Positions 1 through 6,592 of a stretch of DNA of 15,928 bases are shown piece by piece (the first letter of the stretch is position 1; every line of letters begins with the position of its first letter). The translations under genes were made by a program, and so were the position numbers. The notes under the pieces were generated by a model. It saw nothing but the letters and a program-made list of their open reading frames with translations. It had not been told where the DNA came from and ran no database searches. This DNA is from JAICTV01 sp034666045 (lineage in GTDB: Bacteria > Planctomycetota > Phycisphaerae > Tepidisphaerales > Tepidisphaeraceae): contig JAXDMN010000204.1 of assembly GCA_034666045.1 (NCBI GenBank), positions 1-15,928 of the forward strand, read 5' to 3'.

Positions 1-349
1 CAAGCGACGGATCGTTTTGATCCTTCGCCGTGCGCTCCACTTCCGCGACCACGCGCGCGGCCAAGTCGCGATACGCCGTCTGCGCCCCCCCTGACCCCGG
101 CGCGCGTATCGACTTCGCCCCCCCTGCCGCCGCCGCCGCGGATTTCGGCTCCGCCTTCGTCAGCTCGCGTCGCAGCAGATCGACCTGCCGCTCCGCGCGA
201 TCGCTGGCGTCCATGAGCACCTCGCCGATCGCATCCGCCGCCCGCGTTTGAATCATCCATTGCTCGCGCGCGTCGCTCGCCACCCCATGCGCGGGCGCAG
301 CCAGCGCAATTGCGAGCATCATCGCGATCAGCAGGTGGGTCGTTCGCAT
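1..349 (-). CDS. Secreted protein of unknown function (C-terminus cut off by window edge)
   Basis: An open frame on the minus strand starts at ATG 349 and runs off the left edge, giving 116 codons. An in-frame ATG at 358 is an alternative start. The N-terminus is a clear export signal: MRTTH, then a hydrophobic stretch LLIAIMLAIALA and a small-residue cleavage region around APAHG. The mature part is charged and helical (REQWMIQTRAADAIGEV, then RAERQVDLLRRELTKAE). An Ala/Gly-rich linker and another helical stretch follow before the edge. I do not recognise the family. It is divergent from the capsid cassette and separated from it by about 240 bp, so it may be unrelated to it. I saw no strong Shine-Dalgarno. 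Codon use matches the host-like high-GC style, which supports real coding; the function is unknown. Confidence 0.7.
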   Translation of the reverse strand, partial: MRTTHLLIAMMLAIALAAPAHGVASDAREQWMIQTRAADAIGEVLMDASDRAERQVDLLRRELTKAEPKSAAAAAGGAKSIRAPGSGGAQTAYRDLAARVVAEVERTAKDQNDPSL

Positions 350-589
350 CTGGACCATTCTACCCGCCCGCCGCGGCCATAAACCTCGCGCTGCGCGTTT
401 GCGTCGACAAAAGCGCAGCGCCCGCCGGCATAAAAACGCCGATTTTTCACAATTTTTTCGCCTTTTTTACAAGCGAACCGTCGCGACGTCCCGGGCGCGC
501 TGCGCGTTCGTCCCCATCGATGCGCAGCGCCCCCGCAGAGGTGGAAGGACACAGACAACCGCGACCCCAAGACGGAAACGGAGCGAATC

Positions 590-2422
590 ATGACTCAGCA
601 GAACGCCACTTCAACCCGCGCCGCCAACGACGCCGCCGCTGATGAAAAGTCCCGCGGCCCCACGATCGACGCCATCGCCGATCGCGCCGACAAGCTGTTG
701 CACGTCGAGCGGGCTCGCTACCGGCGGCTGTGGGCGTACTGCCGCAACCCAATGCGCGTCGCCGCCAGCGATGGTGACGGCGCCGACCGCCCCTACCGCC
801 AGGCGCAGGAGTGGGGACTGCCTTCGCGCATCACCGGCTCGCGCAGCAGCACGGCGGATGTCTTCGGCGGCGAGTTGCTCGAAGAAGTCGCGCGGAAAGA
901 GGTCGTCATCGAGAACGACATCGGCTGGCGCGTCGACACGCTGGTCGATTACCTGTTCGGTCGACCGCTGGTGATCGAGTCGGCCGCGCCGGATCCGCAG
1001 CGCCGCGCGATGATCAGTGAGCTGCTCCGCCAGATCCTCGGGAACAACGGCGGCATCCTTTTGCTCCAGCAGCTCGCGCTCGTCGGCAGCGTGTATGGCT
1101 TCGTCGACGTGCTCGTGAAGCTCGATGCAAGCCGCTGCGACAGCGACCCGGTCCACACCGCCGGCTGCAACACGCGCGAGCTTGGCCGTGCACCGGCCGC
1201 CGCGCGCGCTGCGAAAGATGTGACCCTCCCGGACGGCGCCGGCCCGTCCGTTGATGGCGTCGTCGGCCAGTGCGACCACGGCGACGCCACCCTCCGTGCA
1301 GAATCCGCGTCGTCCTCGTCGGAACCGGTCGCCCGCGCGTCGGGTGCGGGCGCCGACGGTCTCGACGACGCCATCCAAGCCGACCGGGCCGCGAGTGGTA
1401 ATGACTCGCATCCGGCGTCGTCAGCCGCAACCGCTGCCCTGGGCAGCGACGAGCTGGCGCGCTTCGCCCGCATGATCCGGCTGGAAGTCGTCGAGCCGGC
1501 GCGGGTTCTGCCGTTTTTATCAGGGACCGACTGGCGCGAGATCGTCGCGTACGGGCAGTGCTACGAGGTGAGCAAGTCGCGTTCAGGACGGGTTGAAACC
1601 GCAAGCGGCGCTGCGGCGCCGTGGTATCAGCGTTTGGCGCGACTTGCGAACCCGGTCGCGCGATTCGCATCCAATGACCGCGATCACGACGTCGTCGTCG
1701 ATCTCATCACGCCAACGCGCTGGCTGCGCTATGAAAACGAGAAGCTCCGCGCCGAAGGCGAGAACTCGCTCGGCCGCATCCCGCTCGTGCACGTGCAGAA
1801 CACCGCGCTGCCGATGGAGTACAGCGGCGCGAGCGACGTCGAGCCGCTCATTCCACTCCAGGACGAGCTGAACACGCGCCTCAGTGACCGCGCGCACCGC
1901 ATCACGCTGCAGAGCTTCAAGATGTACCTCGGCAAGAACATCGACAACTTCACGTCGATGCCGGTCTCGCCCGGGCGGATGTGGATGAGCGACAACGAAT
2001 CGGCGGACGTCGTCGAGTTCGGCGGCGACGCCGCCTGCCCGAGTGAAGACGCCCACATCAGCGAAATCCGCGAGGCGCTGGACAAGACCAGCGGCGTCAC
2101 GCCCATCGCCGCCGGTGCCATCAAAGGGCGCATCGGGCGCCTCACCAGCGCCGCCGCGCTGCGCATCACGCTGCAGGCGCTGCTCGCCAAGACGGAAAAG
2201 AAACGCACGACCTACGGCGCCGCCATCGCGCAGATCTGCGAGCTGTCGCTGGCCTGGCTCGATCGCGCTGGCTTGTTCACCACGACGGCGGAGGAACGCC
2301 GCATCGAGTTGAACTGGTCCAGCCCCGTGCCGGAAAACGCACTGGAGAAACTCCAGGAAGCCGAGGCGAAAGCGCGGCTCGGCGTGCCGCGGGAAATCGT
2401 GCTTCGCGAACTGGGCTACTGA
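590..2422 (+). CDS. Phage portal protein, SPP1 gp6-like
   Basis: This 610-residue protein is the probable portal, the dodecameric ring at the capsid vertex through which DNA passes. The portal-like features are an N-terminal helical clamp region (residues 36-60), DIGWRVDTLVDYLFGRPLVIE (about 110-130), a helical segment ending LVGSVYGFVDVLVKLD (164-179), and a C-terminal half with IPLVHVQNT, LQDELNTRLSDRAHRI (423-438) and a long helix around 512-560 (RIGRLTSAAALRITLQALL, then KKRTTYG). This order matches the SPP1 gp6/DUF1073-type portals as I know them. Residues about 184-290 form a low-complexity Ala/Ser/Asp-rich insert between the portal halves. The start is supported by GGAG six bases before ATG 590. 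It is the first gene of a plus-strand cassette ending at 5740. No terminase gene precedes it, because the gene to its left points the other way. Confidence 0.85.
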   Translation: MTQQNATSTRAANDAAADEKSRGPTIDAIADRADKLLHVERARYRRLWAYCRNPMRVAASDGDGADRPYRQAQEWGLPSRITGSRSSTADVFGGELLEEVARKEVVIENDIGWRVDTLVDYLFGRPLVIESAAPDPQRRAMISELLRQILGNNGGILLLQQLALVGSVYGFVDVLVKLDASRCDSDPVHTAGCNTRELGRAPAAARAAKDVTLPDGAGPSVDGVVGQCDHGDATLRAESASSSSEPVARASGAGADGLDDAIQADRAASGNDSHPASSAATAALGSDELARFARMIRLEVVEPARVLPFLSGTDWREIVAYGQCYEVSKSRSGRVETASGAAAPWYQRLARLANPVARFASNDRDHDVVVDLITPTRWLRYENEKLRAEGENSLGRIPLVHVQNTALPMEYSGASDVEPLIPLQDELNTRLSDRAHRITLQSFKMYLGKNIDNFTSMPVSPGRMWMSDNESADVVEFGGDAACPSEDAHISEIREALDKTSGVTPIAAGAIKGRIGRLTSAAALRITLQALLAKTEKKRTTYGAAIAQICELSLAWLDRAGLFTTTAEERRIELNWSSPVPENALEKLQEAEAKARLGVPREIVLRELGY

Positions 2423-2470
2423 TCCGCTGATTTTCCACGTCCACCAACCACTTCCTGAAAGGAGGAAGCC

Positions 2471-2674
2471 ATGTCCGAGAACCTACCGGCCGATTCCGCG
2501 CCGGCGTCGGATGCGACGACGCACGTTGAATCCCCGCCAGTGGCGGCGCAACCGCCGCGGGATGAGGGGCCTGATCCACGCGTCAAGCTGTTGCAGCTCG
2601 CTGGGGAGTTGATGCGGTCGCATAACCGGCGACTGGTCATCGAGTATCTGCGGCTGCGGCGATCGATCGCGTGA
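2471..2674 (+). CDS. Small acidic/proline-rich protein in capsid cassette
   Basis: This 67-residue frame is preceded by a very strong Shine-Dalgarno (AAAGGAGG, five bases before ATG), the best in the window, so it is very likely translated. The first half is acidic and Pro/Ala-rich and probably disordered (SENLPADSAPASD). The second half is a basic helix (RVKLLQLAGELMRSHNRRLV). I do not recognise a family. Its position between portal and major capsid protein is where tailed phages usually keep a protease or scaffold. At 67 residues it is far too short for a protease, and a minimal scaffold or a capsid-assembly accessory is a guess from position only. It lies 48 bp after the portal stop and 86 bp before the capsid gene. 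Confidence 0.7.
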   Translation: MSENLPADSAPASDATTHVESPPVAAQPPRDEGPDPRVKLLQLAGELMRSHNRRLVIEYLRLRRSIA

Positions 2675-2760
2675 GGGGGCGCTGTTTCAGAGAGATGTGG
2701 GCCTTCGACCCGACCGCTACGCGCGAAGACATTCGGAGCACTTCTAACTGGAGATGAATC

Positions 2761-3915
2761 ATGCCGTTTACGGGAAAAGCTACTTATTCGGCCGGCGCGA
2801 CGCTGCCGGAGATTGCGGAAGACATCAGCGACCTGGTCGCGATTAACTCGCCGCACGAGACGCCGCTGCTGGACGCTCTGGGCGATCCGGCCCGCGCGGC
2901 GCGATCGACGATGCACGAGTGGCTCGAAGACGCGCTCGTGCCGAACACCGATGCGGTCAACGATAACGCCTTCACGAATCCGTTGACCGACACGCAGTTC
3001 GTCGTCGACAACGCCAGCCGGTTCCGCATCGGCGATCAGATCAAGCTCGACATCGCGACTGAGGTCATGCTCGTGACCGCCGTCAACACCGGCACGAACA
3101 CGCTGACGGTCGTGCGCGGCTACGGCGGATCGACGGCGCAGGCGCTGATCGACAACGCCAAGCTGCTCATCATCGGCAACGCCGCCCTCGAGGGCGACGA
3201 CGCCAACGCCGCGCGCTTCACCGCCCGCGCGCGCAAGACCAACTACACGCAGATCTTCACCTCGACGATCGAGATCAGCGGGTCAGAGCTGGCGGTCCGC
3301 CACGTCGGCGTGCGCGACGAGCTCGATTACCAGAAGGTGCAGCGCACGCGCGAACTGCTGCGCGACCTGGAGAACTCGGTGATCAACGGCCGCGCCCCCG
3401 CCGCCACGGGCGAGGGCTCCGCCACCGTCCGCCGCACCATGCGCGGGCTGCGCTCGTTCATCACGAGCAACCTCTTCGTGCCGGGCGTCGGCGGCTTCCC
3501 GGATCCGTCGGTCCTCACCGAGGAGCAGCTCAACGCCGCGCTGCGCGCCATCTGGCAGAACAGCAACGGTCACGTCGACCTGATCGTGGTCGGCGGGCAG
3601 GAAAAGCGCGCGATCAACCAGTACATCGCGCTCAACCGCCGCTTCACGCCGCTTTCCGATACCTATCGCGACAACGTCGCGACCTACGAAAGCGACTACG
3701 GCATCTGCCGCATCATCCTCAGCCGCTGGGTCCCGCCGGGCAGCGTCTTCCTCCTCGACAGCAGCCGCATCGAGGTCATGCCGCTCGCCGGGCGAAGCTT
3801 CCATTACAAGCCGCTCGCCACCACCGGCGACCGCGACAGCGGGCAAGTCATCGGCGAGTACACGCTGGAGCTGCGCAACGAAAACGCGCACGGCCTGATC
3901 CACGGACTGGCGTGA
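2761..3915 (+). CDS. Major capsid protein, SU10/DUF5309 type
   Basis: This 384-residue protein is the probable HK97-fold major capsid subunit. The N-terminus contains the SU10-type block ETPLLDALGDPARA, then STMHEWLEDAL (about 49-59), characteristic of DUF5309 coat proteins. Residues about 72-142 hold a beta-rich inserted domain (TQFVVDNASRFRIGDQI, EVMLVTAVN, NTLTVVRGYGGSTA) seen in many members of this family. Then come RKTNYTQIFTSTIEISGSE (158-176), a long helix with DELDYQKVQRTRELLRDLE (186-204), and the C-terminal axial-domain-like part with DLIVVGGQEKRAINQYI (273-289). Length is ordinary for the family. GGAG seven bases before ATG supports the start. I see no prohead-protease gene nearby, so the subunit either assembles without processing or relies on a protease outside the window. 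Confidence 0.88.
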   Translation: MPFTGKATYSAGATLPEIAEDISDLVAINSPHETPLLDALGDPARAARSTMHEWLEDALVPNTDAVNDNAFTNPLTDTQFVVDNASRFRIGDQIKLDIATEVMLVTAVNTGTNTLTVVRGYGGSTAQALIDNAKLLIIGNAALEGDDANAARFTARARKTNYTQIFTSTIEISGSELAVRHVGVRDELDYQKVQRTRELLRDLENSVINGRAPAATGEGSATVRRTMRGLRSFITSNLFVPGVGGFPDPSVLTEEQLNAALRAIWQNSNGHVDLIVVGGQEKRAINQYIALNRRFTPLSDTYRDNVATYESDYGICRIILSRWVPPGSVFLLDSSRIEVMPLAGRSFHYKPLATTGDRDSGQVIGEYTLELRNENAHGLIHGLA

Positions 3916-3922
3916 AGAAGAC

Positions 3923-4016
3923 GTGACCAGGTGACAAGGAGACCAGGTGACAAGGTGAAAGAGCGAGCGGATTTCTCCTCTCACCTTGTCACCGGGTCAC
4001 CTTGTCACCGTGTCAT
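3923..4016. repeat. Inverted array of degenerate 8-bp units (GTGACMAG)
   Basis: Five consecutive 8-bp units close to GTGACAAG occupy 3923-3962. After a short spacer, five units of the reverse complement (CTTGTCAC-like) occupy 3977-4016. The two 40-bp arms match at 33 of 40 positions when one is reverse-complemented, and units 2 and 4 match perfectly. As RNA this would form a long hairpin between the capsid gene stop and the ATG at 4038. It is not a CRISPR array because there are no unique spacers. Its position inside the capsid operon suggests either a host repeat inserted there or a processing or attenuation element. Confidence 0.85.
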
Positions 4017-4037
4017 CGCAAGCAGCAGGAGAAAACC

Positions 4038-4691
4038 ATGCTTACGTTTTGCAACGACATCGACCTGCTCCACTGGGAGCCCAACCTCCTGCGCGACGCG
4101 GCGTTCGCGTCGCAGCAGCTCATCAGCGGCACAGGCAACCTCGCCGGCAGCACCTTCACCATCGCGAGCGGCTCGTTCGTGACGACGCACGTGACCGGCG
4201 ACCAGGTGATCGTCCTCACCGGCGCGACATCCGGGTCGTATCCGATCGTCTCGGTCGATGGCGCGACGCAGCTCACGCTGAGCGTGCTTTACGATGGGCT
4301 GTTCCCGGTGAGCGGCGAGCCGACGCCGACCCCGCCCGGCACGGCGAATGGTTTGTCGTACGCCATCCGCACCTTCTGGCCGCAGCGGCGGATTGTCAGT
4401 GAGCTGCTGCTGCAAGCCGCCGGGCTCGATCCCTCCGATCCGGACGCCGAACAGAAAATCCTCAATCCCGAAGCGTTCAAGCGCGCCTGCACGCTGGGGA
4501 CTTTGCATCTCATCTATTCCGCGCTGGCCGCGGCGGCGGTGGAGCCGACGAACCTGATGCTCCGCGTCGAGCTCTACGAACGACTCTACCGCCGCGCCAT
4601 TCGCTGCGCGACGGTCAAGCTCGATCTCAACCTCGACGGCCGAATCGACGCGCTCCGCCGGCTGAACGTGATGGACCTGGAGCGCGTGTGA
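4038..4691 (+). CDS. Probable head-completion/adaptor protein (hypothetical)
   Basis: This 217-residue protein starts at ATG 4038. An in-frame ATG 12 codons upstream lies inside the inverted repeat and is rejected because GGAG stands six bases before 4038. Residues about 30-95 are beta-rich and Gly/Thr-rich (GNLAGSTFTIASGSFV, DQVIVLTGATSGSYPIVSV), resembling a small beta-barrel. Residues about 115-217 are helical (RIVSELLLQAAGL, YSALAAAAVEPTNLML, LYERLYRRAI). Similar helical proteins next to capsid genes often act as connectors between portal and tail, so I infer a head-completion role. The evidence is position plus fold impression only. It has no signal peptide or membrane segment. It follows the capsid gene by 122 bp of repeat DNA and precedes the holin-like gene by 37 bp. 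Confidence 0.65.
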   Translation: MLTFCNDIDLLHWEPNLLRDAAFASQQLISGTGNLAGSTFTIASGSFVTTHVTGDQVIVLTGATSGSYPIVSVDGATQLTLSVLYDGLFPVSGEPTPTPPGTANGLSYAIRTFWPQRRIVSELLLQAAGLDPSDPDAEQKILNPEAFKRACTLGTLHLIYSALAAAAVEPTNLMLRVELYERLYRRAIRCATVKLDLNLDGRIDALRRLNVMDLERV

Positions 4692-4728
4692 ATTTTTCTT
4701 TCTTTCGAAAACGCGCGGGAGGCCAGCC

Positions 4729-5025
4729 ATGAACCTGACGACTTTTCTCGCCGACGCGCCCGCGCTGGCGCCCGCGGCGATCGATTCACTCGCCAGCCTC
4801 GGGGCGGCGGGATTGATGGGCGCGATGTGGCTGTGGGAGCGGCGGACGAGCCAGAAGCGCGAACAGCAACTGGACGACGCGCACGCCCGCATCATGGGCG
4901 ATGGCGTCCAGCTCGAGCAGCTCATGAGCATCGTGCGCCAAAACGCCGAAGCGATCGCGCGGCTCTGCACGACCCAGGACCAGTTGCTGCGAAAACTCGA
5001 TCGCGATGAAAGGAGCACGACATGA
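4729..5025 (+). CDS. Holin-like membrane protein with coiled coil
   Basis: This is a 98-residue protein. One hydrophobic segment (about residues 20-36, SLASLGAAGLMGAMWLW) is followed by a basic ERRTSQKREQ junction and a long charged helix with heptad-like spacing (about 44-95). This single-span-plus-coiled-coil layout fits small phage membrane proteins such as holin or XhlA-like accessory proteins, but also many uncharacterised anchors. A GGGAGG Shine-Dalgarno stands six bases before the ATG. The stop overlaps the start of the next gene in ATGA at 5022, so the two are translationally coupled. No endolysin gene is visible next to it, which weakens a lysis role. A membrane anchor for the following lipoprotein or for particle assembly is an alternative. 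Confidence 0.65.
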   Translation: MNLTTFLADAPALAPAAIDSLASLGAAGLMGAMWLWERRTSQKREQQLDDAHARIMGDGVQLEQLMSIVRQNAEAIARLCTTQDQLLRKLDRDERSTT

Positions 5026-5492
5026 CCCGAAAACTTTTTCTACCGGTTGCACTCGCTTTAGTAAGTGCTGCCGGTTCCGGATGCGCCACCTTCACCCGCG
5101 CGGAGATGGACCTGGTGACGCAAGCGCGGCGCGGCGTCGAGCTCGTCGCGCAGCACGATGACCAGCGCGACCGCGCCGTCGCGGAGCTGGCCCGCCTGCG
5201 CCGTGAAAAACTCGATCAGGCGTTCGATGACGACGTCCGCGAACGCGCGACGCGGGAAACGATCGATCCGGATTGGGTGATCGAAGCGCGCCGCGCGTAT
5301 GCGGTCGGCATCGACGCTTACGCGAAGGCGCAAGCGGCGAACGATGCATCGGCGCGCGTTCGGAAACAAAACCTCGCAGCGATCAACGCGGCGCTCGACC
5401 GCTTGCAATGGATGCAATCGATCCGCCTGAGGCTCGACTTGTTCAACGACAACAACAACGAAAACAACAACCCATCGCAGGAGCAGCCATGA
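5022..5492 (+). CDS. Small helical lipoprotein in capsid cassette
   Basis: The 156-residue product begins MTRKLFLPVALALVSAAGSGC. That is a basic n-region, a hydrophobic core and Cys21 in a slightly atypical lipobox (GSGC), so I infer a lipoprotein. Residues 28-140 are almost entirely charged amphipathic helix (for example QARRGVELVAQHDDQRDRAV). The tail is Asn-rich (NDNNNENNNP), encoded by an AAC-rich tract at about 5445-5470. The gene overlaps both neighbours by ATGA (5022 and 5489), so it is co-translated with the holin-like and 83-residue genes. A lipoprotein paired with a small inner-membrane protein recalls spanin pairs of phages, but the size and lack of an endolysin make this speculative. 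I do not recognise a family. Confidence 0.72.
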   Translation: MTRKLFLPVALALVSAAGSGCATFTRAEMDLVTQARRGVELVAQHDDQRDRAVAELARLRREKLDQAFDDDVRERATRETIDPDWVIEARRAYAVGIDAYAKAQAANDASARVRKQNLAAINAALDRLQWMQSIRLRLDLFNDNNNENNNPSQEQP

Positions 5493-5740
5493 CCATCAAT
5501 CTGAAGGAAGAAGTCCGCCGCGCGCTGCAAACCGAGTGGCCCGCCTTCGCCGCGTCGCACCCCAAGCTCGCCGCGGTGCTCGACGAGACGGTCCTGGTCG
5601 ATCCGGCGATCCAATCGCTGGCCGACGACCCGGATTACCTCGAAGCGATGCAAACCGCCTCCGCCGTCGGCGCCGGCAGCGAAATCATCGCCGACATCAT
5701 CCTCCGCCACGTCCGCCAGTGGCTGCGACGGCTCGTCTGA
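5489..5740 (+). CDS. Conserved-looking 83-residue hypothetical protein, last gene of cassette
   Basis: ATG 5489 overlaps the previous stop in ATGA and is preceded by AGGAG at 5479-5483, so the long upstream in-frame extension is rejected. The product is helical: MTINLKEEVRRALQTEWP, an acidic middle (SLADDPDYLEAM) and a basic, amphipathic C-terminal helix (ADIILRHVRQWLRRLV). There is no signal peptide or convincing membrane span. I do not recognise it. As the last gene of the plus-strand run it is followed by hairpin and repeat DNA rather than tail genes. Confidence 0.65.
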   Translation: MTINLKEEVRRALQTEWPAFAASHPKLAAVLDETVLVDPAIQSLADDPDYLEAMQTASAVGAGSEIIADIILRHVRQWLRRLV

Positions 5741-5780
5741 GCCCTGAATAGGTGATTGACGAGGAGGGCGTGAGGGACGA

Positions 5781-5819
5781 AGTCTTTCGGGTTGCTGTCA
5801 GAACATCGACCCAAAGACT
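5781..5819 (+). terminator. Stem-loop after the capsid cassette, possible terminator
   Basis: AGTCTTT-c-GGGT at 5781-5792 pairs with ACCCAAAGACT at 5809-5819, giving 11 base pairs with one bulged C and a 16-base loop. It lies 40 bp after the last cassette stop. There is no following T-run, so an intrinsic terminator is only one possibility; an RNA-end stabiliser is another. Confidence 0.35.
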
Positions 5820-5830
5820 CAAAAGGCGGG

Positions 5831-5870
5831 AACACGAATCGACCCGAATCGACACGAATGAACACGAATC
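5831..5870. repeat. Four tandem 10-bp units, consensus RACACGAATS
   Basis: Four consecutive decamers occupy 5831-5870, each sharing the core CACGAAT or CCCGAAT. The period is 10 bp, about one helical turn, and not a multiple of three, so it is not a coding repeat. The first and fourth units are identical (AACACGAATC). Confidence 0.8.
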
Positions 5871-6186
5871 AAATGCGCTTCTTCGCCCGCGCCCCGCGCG
5901 CCGCCGGACGATAACCTGCGCCCGTTCGCGGTCGATATCCGCGCGCGCGGCGCAACTGTCGAAGCGGACGCACCTACCCGCGTCCGCGCCCCGCCGTTGT
6001 CGCCACGGCATCGGACCCGAGGCGCAAAATAACATGCCGTGACGTGCCTGGCCGTTGAGCTTTGCGCTCCGCCGCGGCGCCCGCTCAAGTCCGCAAAAAT
6101 CGTTGCCGGAACACCGCTTACGGCCGTATCCTATCCCGAACCGGCAGCATGCGATCTTGCGCCGCCGGTCAGGTTAATCGAAGGTT

Positions 6187-6582
6187 ATGCGTACGCGGCG
6201 GCACAGTCCCATTCCGACCCGAGAGATCCACATTGAGCAGCCGCTGCGGACGTGCATCGAGCAGATCGCGACCCAGTGCTCCCTCGAATGCTGTGGGATC
6301 GACGCCTGCTCGGTTTCCGCCTGGCTGTTGAAACTGTGGTCGGATTCAGTTGGGAAGGCCAAGACGCGCTCCGCGATCGGCCAGGCGCTCGAGATCGTGC
6401 GGCTGTGCGACGACTCGACCGAGCCGCTCTCGTGCGAATTGCTGAGTTACCGGGAACTCTGCACGCCTGCTGCGGAAGGTGAGACCGAGCGCGGCGGCTT
6501 GGAGCGGGTGCAGGATGAAGGCCGGCGGCGCCTGCGCGATTTTTTCGCGTCCTTGGCGGAGGCCCTGCGGGCGTACGCATAA
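6187..6582 (+). CDS. CCG-motif protein, DUF6331-like (unknown function)
   Basis: This 131-residue protein starts at ATG 6187. An in-frame TAA at 6175 rules out an earlier start. Residues 31-41 read CSLECCGIDAC; the CCGIDA block after an IEQPLRTCIEQ-type helix resembles what I recall of DUF6331 proteins, which have no known role. The rest is helical with further Cys residues (LCDDSTEPLSCELL, RELC) and ends in a helix (RRRLRDFFASLAEAL). There is no signal peptide or membrane span. AAGG lies only two bases before the ATG, too close for a standard ribosome site. It stands alone on the plus strand and is followed 10 bp later by a strong hairpin. The family assignment is from memory of the motif and is uncertain; that it is a gene is likelier. 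Confidence 0.6.
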   Translation: MRTRRHSPIPTREIHIEQPLRTCIEQIATQCSLECCGIDACSVSAWLLKLWSDSVGKAKTRSAIGQALEIVRLCDDSTEPLSCELLSYRELCTPAAEGETERGGLERVQDEGRRRLRDFFASLAEALRAYA

Positions 6583-6592
6583 CCACGCACTG

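Larger units (their letters stand above)
5741..6186. other. Non-coding, repeat- and hairpin-rich tract
   Basis: I find no convincing gene in these 446 bp; open frames here are Arg/Ser-rich shadows. In order it holds a long stem-loop (5781-5819), a four-unit 10-bp tandem repeat (5831-5870), and an 8-bp perfect stem GCGGACGC/GCGTCCGC with an 8-base loop (5964-5987). It also holds an 8-bp perfect inverted repeat CACGGCAT/ATGCCGTG (6004-6041) and a 6-bp pair TTGAGC/GCTCAA (6055-6088). A weak promoter-like pair TTGCCG (6103-6108) and TATCCT (6127-6132), spaced 18 bp, lies before the gene at 6187. Confidence 0.6.

Noticed and set aside
420..445. Intrinsic terminator upstream of the portal gene
   Set aside because: The stem CGGC/GCCG is only 4 bp with an 8-base loop; too weak despite the following T-run.
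611..1411. Long minus-strand open frame opposite the portal gene
   Set aside because: Arg/Ala/Gly-rich composition with no recognisable motif; a shadow of the GC-rich portal gene, which has a Shine-Dalgarno and family motifs.
3283..3984. Minus-strand open frame opposite the capsid gene
   Set aside because: Antisense to a clear SU10-type capsid gene; its N-terminus is made of the 8-bp repeat translated (LVTWSPCHLVTSS).
3923..4016. CRISPR array
   Set aside because: Units are 8 bp, adjacent and degenerate, with no unique spacers, and the two halves are inverted.
4005..5018. 337-codon minus-strand open frame
   Set aside because: Spans two genes of the plus strand that have good ribosome sites and sensible protein features; no motif of its own.
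5022..5492. Classical Rz/Rz1 spanin pair
   Set aside because: The genes are consecutive rather than nested, the lipoprotein is much longer than Rz1 and not Pro-rich, and there is no endolysin; kept only as a loose analogy.
5831..5870. Origin-type iterons or DnaA boxes
   Set aside because: Only four short units, no TTATCCACA-like boxes, no AT-rich stretch and no replication gene nearby.
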